Assembly: GCA_036652795.1 (NCBI GenBank)
Contig: JAVVVD010000010.1
Span: forward strand, 1 to 47,150
Length of the DNA stretch: 47,150 nucleotides
Reading direction: 5' to 3'
Origin: JAVVVD01 sp036652795
GTDB taxonomy: Bacteria; Bacillota; Clostridia; Christensenellales; CAG-138
The translations under genes and the position numbers were made by a program. Each line of letters opens with the position of its first letter. The first letter of the stretch is position 1. Below the pieces are notes generated by a model. The model saw only the letters and a list, made by a program, of their open reading frames with translations. It did no database searches and was not told the origin of the DNA. Shown piece by piece: positions 39,992 through 47,150 of the stretch.

Positions 39992-40780
39992 ATGACTGAT
40001 GAAATAACAAGACAACTTTTAAAACAATTCCACATCACACCCAACCGGGCGCTGGGACAGAATTTTCTTTGTGATGTTTCAGCCATAGACAAAATACTTG
40101 CCGCCGTAGCGCATATGCCTGTTCTGGAGATAGGACCGGGGCTTGGCGCGCTTACAGATGGGCTTTTGAGCCGCGGGCTTCCCGTAGCGGCTGTAGAGAT
40201 AGATTCCGCAATGGTTGCAGCGCTAAGCACTCGCTTTGCGAAGGCCCCAAACCTAAATCTAATACATGCCGATTTTTTAAAAATTGATATGCAGCGCATC
40301 GTATCCGTGCTTGGAACGCGCTTTGTTGTGGCCGCCAATCTGCCCTATTACGCTACAACACCCATATGCGCGCGCCTTTTGCGAAGCGAACATATAACCT
40401 CTATTACACTTATGCTGCAAAAAGAGGCGGCGCTGCGCTTTACGGCGCAGCCGGGTGATAGGGTTTACGGCCCGCTTACGGTACTTGCGCGTTATCTATA
40501 TGCCGTAACGCCATTATTTTCGCTTTCGCCGGCAAGCTATTGGCCACAGCCTGATGTCGACTCCTCCGTTATAACGCTTTCGCGCCTGGATACGCCATAC
40601 CTGCCCGAATTGCCACGCCTACTTGACGCTGCGTTTGCCATGCGCAGAAAAACGCTACTAAACAACCTAAAGCCACTTGATATAAGCGCAGACCTCATCC
40701 TTTCCTGCGGCGTTGATCCTTCCGCCCGTGCGGAAACGCTGGATGTTAACGCGTTCGTAAAGCTCTGCACACTTCTATAG
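39992..40780 (+). CDS. rsmA: 16S rRNA (adenine1518-N6/adenine1519-N6)-dimethyltransferase
   Basis: 262 residues. ALGQNFLCD at the start, SAM motif I VLEIGPGLGALTDGLL, acidic motif VEIDSAM, and the catalytic NLPYY (motif IV), with AFAMRRKTLLNNL at the C-terminus. It methylates two adenines in helix 45 of 16S rRNA; loss of the enzyme gives kasugamycin resistance. It begins 3 bp after the YabE-like stop. No terminator is obvious behind it. Confidence 0.95.
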   Translation: MTDEITRQLLKQFHITPNRALGQNFLCDVSAIDKILAAVAHMPVLEIGPGLGALTDGLLSRGLPVAAVEIDSAMVAALSTRFAKAPNLNLIHADFLKIDMQRIVSVLGTRFVVAANLPYYATTPICARLLRSEHITSITLMLQKEAALRFTAQPGDRVYGPLTVLARYLYAVTPLFSLSPASYWPQPDVDSSVITLSRLDTPYLPELPRLLDAAFAMRRKTLLNNLKPLDISADLILSCGVDPSARAETLDVNAFVKLCTLL

Positions 40781-40806
40781 TCTAAATATAATTTTAAGCT
40801 CCCCCC

Positions 40807-40861
40807 TTGCATATCTATAATGACGGTGCTATTATATTGCCATCACATGAACATATGTTCA
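40807..40861 (+). promoter_or_regulatory. Promoter and ArsR/CadC-type operator of the metal-efflux operon
   Basis: TTGCAT (40807-40812), 17 bp, TATTAT (40830-40835). TGAACATATGTTCA (40848-40861) is a perfect 14-bp palindrome at the transcription start, matching the TGAACA-N2-TGTTCA form known for ArsR/SmtB-family repressors. Confidence 0.85.
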
Positions 40862-40883
40862 ATTGTTTCATTTAGGAGGCATT

Positions 40884-41249
40884 ATGAAAGTCGAAAAAAT
40901 CCCGCGTTGCGATTGTACTGTGGTGCATGCAGATACCGTGCAATGTGTGCTTGATCACATGCCACCGGATGACACCCTGTACGATATTTCGGAATTGTTC
41001 TGCGCATTTTCCGACAGCACGCGTGTGCGAATCCTATGGGCGCTTAGCTGCGCCGAGCTGTGCGTATGCGACCTTGCATCCGCGCTTTCCATGACCTCAA
41101 CCGCCATAAGCCACCAGTTGCGGCTACTCAAACAAGCCCGGCTTGTGAAGTTCCGCCGTGAAGGTAAATCGGTCTATTATTCGCTGAGCGACGATCACGT
41201 AAAAACCATGTTCGCACAGGCGATAGATCATATTTCAGAGGACAGATGA
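40884..41249 (+). CDS. cadC: ArsR/SmtB-family metal-sensing repressor, CadC-like
   Basis: 121 residues; ATG at 40884 with AGGAGG just upstream. Winged-helix with recognition helix STAISHQLRLLKQARLV. The ELCVCDL motif (Cys60, Cys62) plus N-terminal Cys9 and Cys11 match the four-cysteine alpha-3N site by which CadC binds Cd2+, Pb2+ or Zn2+. The repressor should leave the operator when metal binds. The ATPase start overlaps its stop. Confidence 0.9.
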   Translation: MKVEKIPRCDCTVVHADTVQCVLDHMPPDDTLYDISELFCAFSDSTRVRILWALSCAELCVCDLASALSMTSTAISHQLRLLKQARLVKFRREGKSVYYSLSDDHVKTMFAQAIDHISEDR

Positions 41250-43087
41250 TGGTACGAATATTTAAAAAAGAAAATATCGACAAACCCCTTATGTTGCGGC
41301 TTGGCGCTGCGTTTGTGCTGCTTATATGTGGTATTGCGATTCCGCTGACCAATACCGTAAAACTGTGTATATTTATCGCCGGCTGGCTTATTGCTGGCTA
41401 CGAGGTGGTAATCGCTGCGGTTGCTGGGCTGTTTCGCGGCGGTCTGCTCAATGAAAGCTTTCTTATGTCAATCGCCTCTGTCGGCGCATTTGTAACGGGC
41501 AATGGCGCAGAAGGTCTGGCCGTTATTCTGTTTTATCAGATAGGCGAATTCTTTTCAGATATGGCGGTCGACAGCAGCCGCGATTCTATAAGCGAGCTTA
41601 TGGATTTGCGCCCTGATTCCGCACACATGCTCAAGGATGGCGAAGCCGTTACCCTGCATCCGCAGCATATACCCGTTGGCAGCGAAATAGTCATATATCC
41701 CGGTGAGCGGATACCAATGGACGGATGCGTGTGCCTTGGCGCATCGGATGTGGATACCTCATCCATGACGGGCGAGGCGCAGCCCATAGCCGTTGAACCC
41801 GGAGATGAAGTTTTGTGCGGCTATGTCAATGGCGCCGGAACACTACGCGTTACAGTTGAAAAGGAATACGGCATGTCCGCCGCAGCGAGAATACTTGAAC
41901 TTGTTACTGATATAGCGGACAAAAAAGCGCCCAGCGAGCGTTTCATCACCAGCTTTGCGCGCATATATACACCTATAGTTGTTGGCTGTGCGGCGCTGCT
42001 TGCCATATTGCCACCACTGCTGTTTGGCGGATTATGGTCCACATGGGTATATCGCGCGCTGACGTTTTTGGTTATAAGCTGCCCCTGCGCGCTTGTTATC
42101 TCAGTGCCATTGGGCTTTTTTGCAGGCATTGGCAAGTGCGCCCGACAAGGCATACTTATAAAGGGCGGCAATGTACTTGAGCGTCTGGCAAAGGCCGATA
42201 CCGTGGTATTCGATAAAACCGGCACCCTCACAAGCGGCCATTTCTCAATATCCGGCATCTACGCCACCGACGGAGTTTCCGCAGAATCGCTGCTTTCACT
42301 TGCTGCGCAGGCCGAACAGCTATCCACGCATCCGCTTGCACAAAGCCTCAGGGCGGCTTGCCCGGATGTGCCGTGCCATGCGCCCGAAAGCTTTTGTGAA
42401 CAGCCTGGCAAGGGTGTTATGCTAAGCAGCACCTCCATAATTGCCGCAGGCAACGCCAAGCTTATGCTTGAACTTGGTGTACTTGTGCCCACCACGGCCG
42501 CCACCTCCGTGCATGTGGCTCTGGATGGCCGCTATATGGGCCACATTGAGTTTTCTGATACCATTCGTGCTGAGGCTGCAGCCTGCATGCGCGCGCTCAG
42601 GCAGCGCGGTACAGCGCGATTGTTTATGCTTACAGGCGATTCCGAGCAGTCCGCAGAGCAAGTAGCGGATGCGCTGGAGCTTACCGGCTATTCCTCACGA
42701 CTTTCTCCTGTTGATAAGGTGATAGAGCTTGAAAAGTTAAAATCAAGCAGCAATACGCTGCTGTATGTGGGAGATGGCACAAACGATGCGCCTGTGCTTG
42801 CGGCCTCTGACGTTGGCTTTGCGATGGGGCTTGGTGGCACAGATAGTGCAATCGAAGCGGCAGATGTGGTGCTGCTTGGCGATGACCCATATAGCGTTGT
42901 GCGCGCGCTGGATGCGTCCCGCCGCACGCTTTCCATAGTCTGGCAAAACATCGTTGTTGCGCTAAGCATAAAAGCTGTGATATTGGTGCTGGGAGCATTG
43001 GGCTTTGCCAGCATGTGGCTGGCTGTTTTTGCTGATGTGGGCGTTGCACTGCTTGCCGTGCTCAACTCCCTGCGCGCGCTCAAATAA
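41246..43087 (+). CDS. cadA: Heavy-metal-translocating P1B-type ATPase (CadA/ZntA-like)
   Basis: 613 residues. Membrane CPC motif (Cys279-Pro-Cys281, SCPCALVISVP), phosphorylation site DKTGTLT (Asp323), HP locus THPLA (about 361) and hinge GDGTNDAPVLA. Together with the CadC-type regulator this indicates export of Cd/Zn/Pb. Unlike many CadA proteins there is no N-terminal HMA metal-binding domain; the protein starts almost directly with membrane helices. Its start overlaps the cadC stop (ATGA-type). Confidence 0.92.
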   Translation: MMVRIFKKENIDKPLMLRLGAAFVLLICGIAIPLTNTVKLCIFIAGWLIAGYEVVIAAVAGLFRGGLLNESFLMSIASVGAFVTGNGAEGLAVILFYQIGEFFSDMAVDSSRDSISELMDLRPDSAHMLKDGEAVTLHPQHIPVGSEIVIYPGERIPMDGCVCLGASDVDTSSMTGEAQPIAVEPGDEVLCGYVNGAGTLRVTVEKEYGMSAAARILELVTDIADKKAPSERFITSFARIYTPIVVGCAALLAILPPLLFGGLWSTWVYRALTFLVISCPCALVISVPLGFFAGIGKCARQGILIKGGNVLERLAKADTVVFDKTGTLTSGHFSISGIYATDGVSAESLLSLAAQAEQLSTHPLAQSLRAACPDVPCHAPESFCEQPGKGVMLSSTSIIAAGNAKLMLELGVLVPTTAATSVHVALDGRYMGHIEFSDTIRAEAAACMRALRQRGTARLFMLTGDSEQSAEQVADALELTGYSSRLSPVDKVIELEKLKSSSNTLLYVGDGTNDAPVLAASDVGFAMGLGGTDSAIEAADVVLLGDDPYSVVRALDASRRTLSIVWQNIVVALSIKAVILVLGALGFASMWLAVFADVGVALLAVLNSLRALK

Positions 43088-43133
43088 ATTCGAACCACGG
43101 CAAAATCAGGATCGTTTTGCATCAAACAAAGCT

Positions 43134-43166
43134 GCCCTGCTGATCTATTATAATCGGCAGGGCATT
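43134..43166 (+). terminator. Terminator after cadCA
   Basis: GCCCTGCTGAT (43134-43144) pairs with ATCGGCAGGGC (43153-43163), one G-U, followed by ATTTAC. It also faces the convergent DUF4097 gene. Confidence 0.65.
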
Positions 43167-43223
43167 TACATATATGTGTTATATCTGTCATCTCAAAAGA
43201 TCGATGTTCTCGATGCAGCCCGT

Positions 43224-43943
43224 TCAATTCTTGATATCTATATTCGCCGTTATGTCGATATCTATATCGCCGCTGCTGGTGGATACCGCTATGCGCTTTG
43301 TTCCGTTTGATGCGCGCGGCACGTCGATCTCTCCACTGGATGTATCTGCGTCTATACAAAATTCATTAACGTCACCAGTGATATCACCTCTCACGCATCC
43401 GCTGCTGGTTTTAAATAAAAATCCCGCAGCGCTAAGTCCACCGAACGTTATATCTCCACTGCTCGCTTGCAGCCTAATATCCTTCTGTGCGCTCACGCCA
43501 TTAAGTTCAATATCCCCGCTGGTGGTATTTACATCTATCATACCTGCCAATTCAGCCGGAAGCGTGATTATAAGCTTTTTATCCATCTGCCCAAAGTTGA
43601 TACCTATGTTGTTGCGCCAATCCTGCTTTTGCACATATTCCACCCTAAGGGTACCATCCTCGTCCATCCCTATATCATAGGTCTCTATGCTGTTTTCGAA
43701 GCAAGTAATGTTGATATCCTCACCACTCCCGCTTTTTATCATAACGCTGGTATCACAAGTCGATACGTCAATACCGGTAACCTTCGATGCGGCATATGTA
43801 TATTTCTTCTGCTCATATGGAGGCTGTGTATCAAACGCAGAATAATTGAAGTCAACCGACACCAATGCAATCAACGCCAATGCCGTACCAATACCAACCA
43901 GTGCCAATGCTATAATTATCAGCTTTTTCGTAGCAGCTTTCAT
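43224..43943 (-). CDS. DUF4097-family membrane-anchored beta-helix protein
   Basis: 239 residues. One N-terminal membrane helix (about 7-29), then repeating TSSGDI/ASSGDI units (residues 140-230) that form the right-handed beta-helix typical of DUF4097 (YvlB-like) proteins. Third gene of a PadR-DUF1700-DUF4097 module widespread in Clostridia and thought to respond to envelope stress. Its ATG abuts the stop of DUF1700 (TAAATG). Confidence 0.85.
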   Translation of the reverse strand: MKAATKKLIIIALALVGIGTALALIALVSVDFNYSAFDTQPPYEQKKYTYAASKVTGIDVSTCDTSVMIKSGSGEDINITCFENSIETYDIGMDEDGTLRVEYVQKQDWRNNIGINFGQMDKKLIITLPAELAGMIDVNTTSGDIELNGVSAQKDIRLQASSGDITFGGLSAAGFLFKTSSGCVRGDITGDVNEFCIDADTSSGEIDVPRASNGTKRIAVSTSSGDIDIDITANIDIKN

Positions 43944-44540
43944 TTATTTTGCCTCCTTTTTTATAAACATCCCTTTAACTGCCTTTAAAAACCGCTCCGT
44001 AAGCTTTATAAGCCACACTGAAAGCTTTTTTACGCCGAAAAAAGCAAGTATTCCAATACCTACGCAGGCCATAGAAATCCCAAGTATCAGCAAGCCCGAT
44101 GACAGTTTTAACGGGAAGATCACCGCAGCAGCCGCTATCCCAACAATTCCGCTAGCACACAATGCAGCCACTCCTGAAAAAAGTGATATTATAACAGCCC
44201 AAATAGCCACATAAACCGCAACTATAACGGCCATAAAAGCAAAAATTAACGGCAGCCAAACCGGAGAGCCCAATACAATAAGCACAATTTGCCATGCGCA
44301 CAGGGTATGCTTTGGCTTGATAGAGGCCTTTATCAGCCTTGGCAGCGATATGTCCAACATTATTTCCTTTACAATATCGTCTAATGTACCAAGGGCTGCT
44401 ACCGCCTCCAGCTCATCCATTCCATCTTCAGTGCGATCCTCTATCATCTCTGAATAATAGTCCAACGACCTTTTTATCTCGTCCTGCGATAATGCGCTCA
44501 GCCTTGCTGCAAGAGCTGTCAAAAAATCATTTTTATTCAT
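43944..44540 (-). CDS. DUF1700 (HAAS-domain) membrane protein
   Basis: 198 residues; start at 44540 (MNKNDFL) because GAGGTG lies 8 nt upstream. The N-terminal cytoplasmic domain (LTALAARLSALSQDEIKRSL, YSEMIEDRTEDGM) is the HAAS helical domain known to contact PadR-like regulators; four or so membrane helices follow (about 85-180) and a basic tail. It overlaps padR by 8 bp. Likely passes an envelope signal to the PadR protein (inference from family). Confidence 0.88.
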   Translation of the reverse strand: MNKNDFLTALAARLSALSQDEIKRSLDYYSEMIEDRTEDGMDELEAVAALGTLDDIVKEIMLDISLPRLIKASIKPKHTLCAWQIVLIVLGSPVWLPLIFAFMAVIVAVYVAIWAVIISLFSGVAALCASGIVGIAAAAVIFPLKLSSGLLILGISMACVGIGILAFFGVKKLSVWLIKLTERFLKAVKGMFIKKEAK

Positions 44541-44859
44541 TCTCAGCACACCTCATTTCCTGGGCAATAAAATCATATGTTACCATTACTTCCTTCCATT
44601 CATCGAGAAAATCCTTTATCCGCTTCGATCCCGCATCTGTGATTTTATAGTATTTTCGCAGCCTGCTGTTGTGCTCCACTGAATATACCGTAACGTATTT
44701 AGCCGCCTCCAGCCGCTTTAGAATCGGGTAAAGTGTGGATTCGGATATTTCAACATAAGGACCTACATCCTTTATTATCTGATAACCATATGAATCTGAT
44801 CTGTTTAGCACCGTCAATACGCATACTTCAAGCAAGCCTCTTTTTAACTGTATATCCAT
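44533..44859 (-). CDS. PadR-family transcriptional regulator
   Basis: 108 residues, a typical short (subfamily 2) PadR. Winged-helix N-terminus: KRGLLEVCVLTVLNRSDSYGYQI, then ISESTLYPILKRLEAAKYV, the recognition helix and wing; a C-terminal helix (ITDAGSKRIKDFLDEW) mediates dimers. First gene of the module; an inverted repeat lies over its -10 (44882-44900), so self-repression is likely. Confidence 0.92.
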   Translation of the reverse strand: MDIQLKRGLLEVCVLTVLNRSDSYGYQIIKDVGPYVEISESTLYPILKRLEAAKYVTVYSVEHNSRLRKYYKITDAGSKRIKDFLDEWKEVMVTYDFIAQEMRCAENE

Positions 44860-44881
44860 CTATACACCACCTTTCGCATAG

Positions 44882-44911
44882 TACTATACACCGCATAGTA
44901 TATGCTGTCAA
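44882..44911 (-). promoter_or_regulatory. Promoter of the PadR module with TACTAT-N7-ATAGTA operator
   Basis: Minus strand TTGACA (44906-44911), 17 bp, TATAGT (44883-44888). TACTAT-N7-ATAGTA (44882-44900) is a perfect inverted repeat covering the -10; ACTATGCG also recurs as a direct repeat here. Confidence 0.75.
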
Positions 44912-44952
44912 GAGGTATAATGGAACCACTGCGTTCTTCGCCTGCTATACAT

Positions 44953-45579
44953 TTATTTCAATATGTCAAGATAGTGTTGCAGTCGCTCATAAAACTGCCC
45001 GATATGATAGCCGTCCACCAGCTTATGATTAAGCTCAAGCGAATATGGCAGCATCAGTCTGCCGTCTTGCTGCTCGTATTTGCCCCAGGCTATGCGCGGC
45101 ACAGAGTCATCCGGATCTGCATTCCGCTCGTTTGTCAGCGCTGTAAAGCTGAACCACGGGGTACAGGTATAGTATATCTGTGCGTCCAGCGGTATATCAT
45201 TGTCGTTTATAAACGCGCTTTGCGAGCGGCTCAGCGCAAACGCCTCGTCTGAGAATTCTTTCATGCTGCCATGCTGATGCAGCGTGGTTATATGGAAGCA
45301 CTCGCTGCCTGGAGTAAGATCGGTAAAGCTTGGCTCAAGCGCATCATGCAGAACGATATTTTCACCGCGTATCTTATAGCGAAATGCCTCTATGCTGTTG
45401 AGCACCTCTGTAGATGCATATACCATGCCATAATAAAATGATATATCATTACGCTTAACATAGCGATAGAAGTTTGTTGCATCGATACGGAATGTGACAC
45501 TATAAAACGGCTGTGTATAGGGTTTAAAAAAATCGTACAGTTGCCTTCTCGGCCACAGGCCTTGATCGATTATTCTCAT
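44953..45579 (-). CDS. CatA-like (chloramphenicol acetyltransferase family) acetyltransferase
   Basis: 208 residues, GAGGAG before the ATG. Type A CAT fold: FYSVTFRIDATNFYRYVKR start and the active-site LNHKLVDGYHIGQF with His185 and Asp189 (HxxxDG). True CATs have HHxxxDGFH; Asn184 replaces the first His, so chloramphenicol activity is uncertain and many chromosomal homologues act on other substrates. 26 bp after the transglutaminase-like gene on the same strand. Confidence 0.8.
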   Translation of the reverse strand: MRIIDQGLWPRRQLYDFFKPYTQPFYSVTFRIDATNFYRYVKRNDISFYYGMVYASTEVLNSIEAFRYKIRGENIVLHDALEPSFTDLTPGSECFHITTLHQHGSMKEFSDEAFALSRSQSAFINDNDIPLDAQIYYTCTPWFSFTALTNERNADPDDSVPRIAWGKYEQQDGRLMLPYSLELNHKLVDGYHIGQFYERLQHYLDILK

Positions 45580-45605
45580 AGTTCACTCCTCACTTGTATT
45601 TATGG

Positions 45606-47009
45606 CTACCATGGCAACACAAAGCCCTCATCCGCCACATATTTTTCATTGTTATACTTGTGTTGGTCAAACATAAAGTATTCGTCTGTGTCTCCGGTAT
45701 CATTAAAGGTACAATCCACGTAGCGTACTTTGCCATCTATCAGCAGCATGTTCCACGCATGGGCTTCACCCTCCTGCTCGCCATACACTACCCAGCATGG
45801 CAAATCAAGTCTGTCGCACAGCGCTTTAAACGCACGTGCATAGCCCGTACACACCGTTAGTCCGTCTACCACCGCGCCGTACGCACTGCGGGCCGCATGC
45901 ATCTGAGGTGTCAGCTCCTGTTTTTTAGTTGCTTCTGCCACATCATCATCATACCGCGTAGCAGCGTTCACAGCATCGTGGATTGCCCGATACAATTCAT
46001 TATCATCAGTGATGCCCTTTGCGCGTATCATAGCCTCAATATCATCCAGCTCATCTGACAGCCTGGCATTATACATTCTAAGCTCATCATCATCCATTGG
46101 AAAATCAATCCACACCTCCGCGATCCTATCGTCGGCATATCTTGGCGATAGCTTACAGTTAAAATAGGCGCCTTCGCTGCACAGCTCGGCACAGTTTGCT
46201 TCCGCAGTCTTACAGAGTAAAAACAGCTTTTCATGATCCCATGATGGATCAAGCAAACGCATAACGGCCACGCTCTTACCAGACGACCATGTATCCATCA
46301 TGCAATCGATTACCCCTATCTCGCTTGTTGCAGGCATTATTTTATCATATGGCACTTTGTTCGCAAGATATTTAAGCGATAGATCCACCTCAACACATCC
46401 GGTATATTCGCTTATCTGCCAATCAAACCTATCGATAAAATAGCAGCAATCACTGTTGTTCTTGTGCAGATATTCGATATCGGCAGCAAGCTTCGTTTCA
46501 AGCTCCTTCAATGTACCGCTAAATATACCAAGCGCATATTCACGTCCATTACGTATTGCATCAATTATCCAATCCTTAAGGTTCTGTTTGCTGTATTCTA
46601 CTGGTACGAGCTTCGGATTATATTCTAACATATCGTCCAGCAGCCATACATCCTCAGCGTATTCAGCCGAAACGCTCAGGATGGTATAGCCCAGCCTATT
46701 TTTGCACTCCCAATTAAGCTTTTGCACAAAGCGTGCCGGCATATAGTCGCTCTCATGCAGATCATATATGGTGCTATCTATCTTGTCTTCAATGCCGTCT
46801 CCCATCGAGTGCTTGAAATATAATGTACTCTGCGGTTGCGCTTCAAGCGCCATATTGCATAAAAGGTCACTGATGGCCTCCTGTGAAAAGTCTACAGGCG
46901 TTGTATCGTCTTCCAATGACGATACAATAAACATGTATCCGGCGAATATAAATATTGCGGTCAACAACGTGACCAACAGGATATTACAGAGCTTCCGTTT
47001 GTTTTTCAC
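45606..47009 (-). CDS. Membrane-anchored transglutaminase-like protein
   Basis: 467 residues, GTG start (GGGAG about 9 nt before). One N-terminal membrane helix (about 10-30); the rest is outside. The C-terminal transglutaminase-like (TGase/protease) core has Cys387 (LTVCTGYARAF), His417 (EAHAWN) and Asp432 (YVDCTF). The middle (35-370) is a long unknown region. Such proteins cleave or cross-link proteins or wall peptides. Probable operon with the CatA-like gene downstream. Confidence 0.85.
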   Translation of the reverse strand: MKNKRKLCNILLVTLLTAIFIFAGYMFIVSSLEDDTTPVDFSQEAISDLLCNMALEAQPQSTLYFKHSMGDGIEDKIDSTIYDLHESDYMPARFVQKLNWECKNRLGYTILSVSAEYAEDVWLLDDMLEYNPKLVPVEYSKQNLKDWIIDAIRNGREYALGIFSGTLKELETKLAADIEYLHKNNSDCCYFIDRFDWQISEYTGCVEVDLSLKYLANKVPYDKIMPATSEIGVIDCMMDTWSSGKSVAVMRLLDPSWDHEKLFLLCKTAEANCAELCSEGAYFNCKLSPRYADDRIAEVWIDFPMDDDELRMYNARLSDELDDIEAMIRAKGITDDNELYRAIHDAVNAATRYDDDVAEATKKQELTPQMHAARSAYGAVVDGLTVCTGYARAFKALCDRLDLPCWVVYGEQEGEAHAWNMLLIDGKVRYVDCTFNDTGDTDEYFMFDQHKYNNEKYVADEGFVLPW

Positions 47010-47065
47010 TTAAACTATCTCCCGGTCTTTCACATTTTAGTAAGTAAGCATAATAGGATTGATAT

Positions 47066-47094
47066 ATGGTAACAGAATAGGAAGGATGGTGCAA
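47066..47094 (-). promoter_or_regulatory. Promoter of the transglutaminase-like gene
   Basis: Minus strand TTGCAC (47089-47094), 17 bp, TACCAT (47066-47071). The DNA beyond it to the window end is a purine-rich stretch without a gene. Confidence 0.45.
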
Positions 47095-47150
47095 GGAATA
47101 GTGAGGGATGGATAAAAGGGAATCAAAGAGGGAGGGGAAAAAGAAGGGAA

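Noticed and set aside
44953..45579. Acquired chloramphenicol-resistance gene
   Set aside because: No mobile element around it, composition like the neighbours, and Asn replaces the first His of the HHxxxDG motif.
47078..47150. G-quadruplex in the purine-rich right end
   Set aside because: The G-runs are separated mostly by 9-10 nt, too long for a confident fold; it may be only compositional.

Overview
The window looks like a chromosomal segment of a Gram-positive, Clostridia-type member of the Bacillota. No rRNA is present, so this rests on gene content and order: infC-rpmI-rplT with a long 5' leader, maf next to mreBCD-mrdA, a YabE-type 3D-domain protein directly before rsmA, a PadR-DUF1700-DUF4097 module, an NfnAB-type flavin electron-bifurcating pair, and acetoacetate CoA-transferase with thiolase. 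Most genes prefer AUA for isoleucine, while rplT uses none, so expression level appears to shape codon choice. About 50 protein genes, one tRNA and many clear sigma-A type promoters and hairpin terminators can be supported.

Layout. 1-1.9 kb: the lysis end of a prophage (multidomain endolysin cut by the window edge, then a holin), ending at a tRNA-Ala(GGC) on the minus strand. A second 26-bp copy of the tRNA 5' end lies 69 bp further on, which suggests a phage attachment or remnant site. 2.0-7.0 kb: a tightly packed five-gene operon with its own promoter and terminator: SCP2-like protein, glutamate-1-semialdehyde-aminomutase-like aminotransferase, split transketolase (two subunits), second SCP2-like protein. 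I know no named pathway with this set, and it is the best candidate here for an undescribed system. 7.0-11.9 kb: a GNAT-like protein, an AlaX-type alanyl-tRNA editing protein, the infC operon (start codon apparently AUA, leader with an attenuator), a TrmH-type methyltransferase and Maf. 12-17.1 kb: mreB, mreC, mreD and a long class B PBP2 for rod-shape wall synthesis.

17.2-27 kb: an XRE regulator with a membrane domain, a small membrane protein, a CPBP protease, a DUF3887 lipoprotein, a GNAT protein, purine-nucleoside phosphorylase, a glycerate kinase with an unexplained N-terminal domain, and an operon of L,D-transpeptidase, solute-binding lipoprotein and EamA permease. 27-29.4 kb: nfnAB. 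29.4-31.6 kb: an AT-rich islet with a membrane-anchored XRE regulator, a zinc-ribbon membrane protein and two complementary fragments of DUF3795 proteins. 31.6-36.2 kb, minus strand: nucleotidyltransferase, M19 dipeptidase, thiolase and CoA-transferase subunits.

36.4-47 kb: a MecA-like lipoprotein PBP with a 30-bp tandem repeat in its N-terminal domain, divergent from the YabE-like gene and rsmA; a CadC/CadA-type metal-efflux operon with a clear operator; the PadR-DUF1700-DUF4097 module; and a transglutaminase-like protein paired with a CatA-like acetyltransferase. Cell-wall construction and envelope sensing are the commonest themes.
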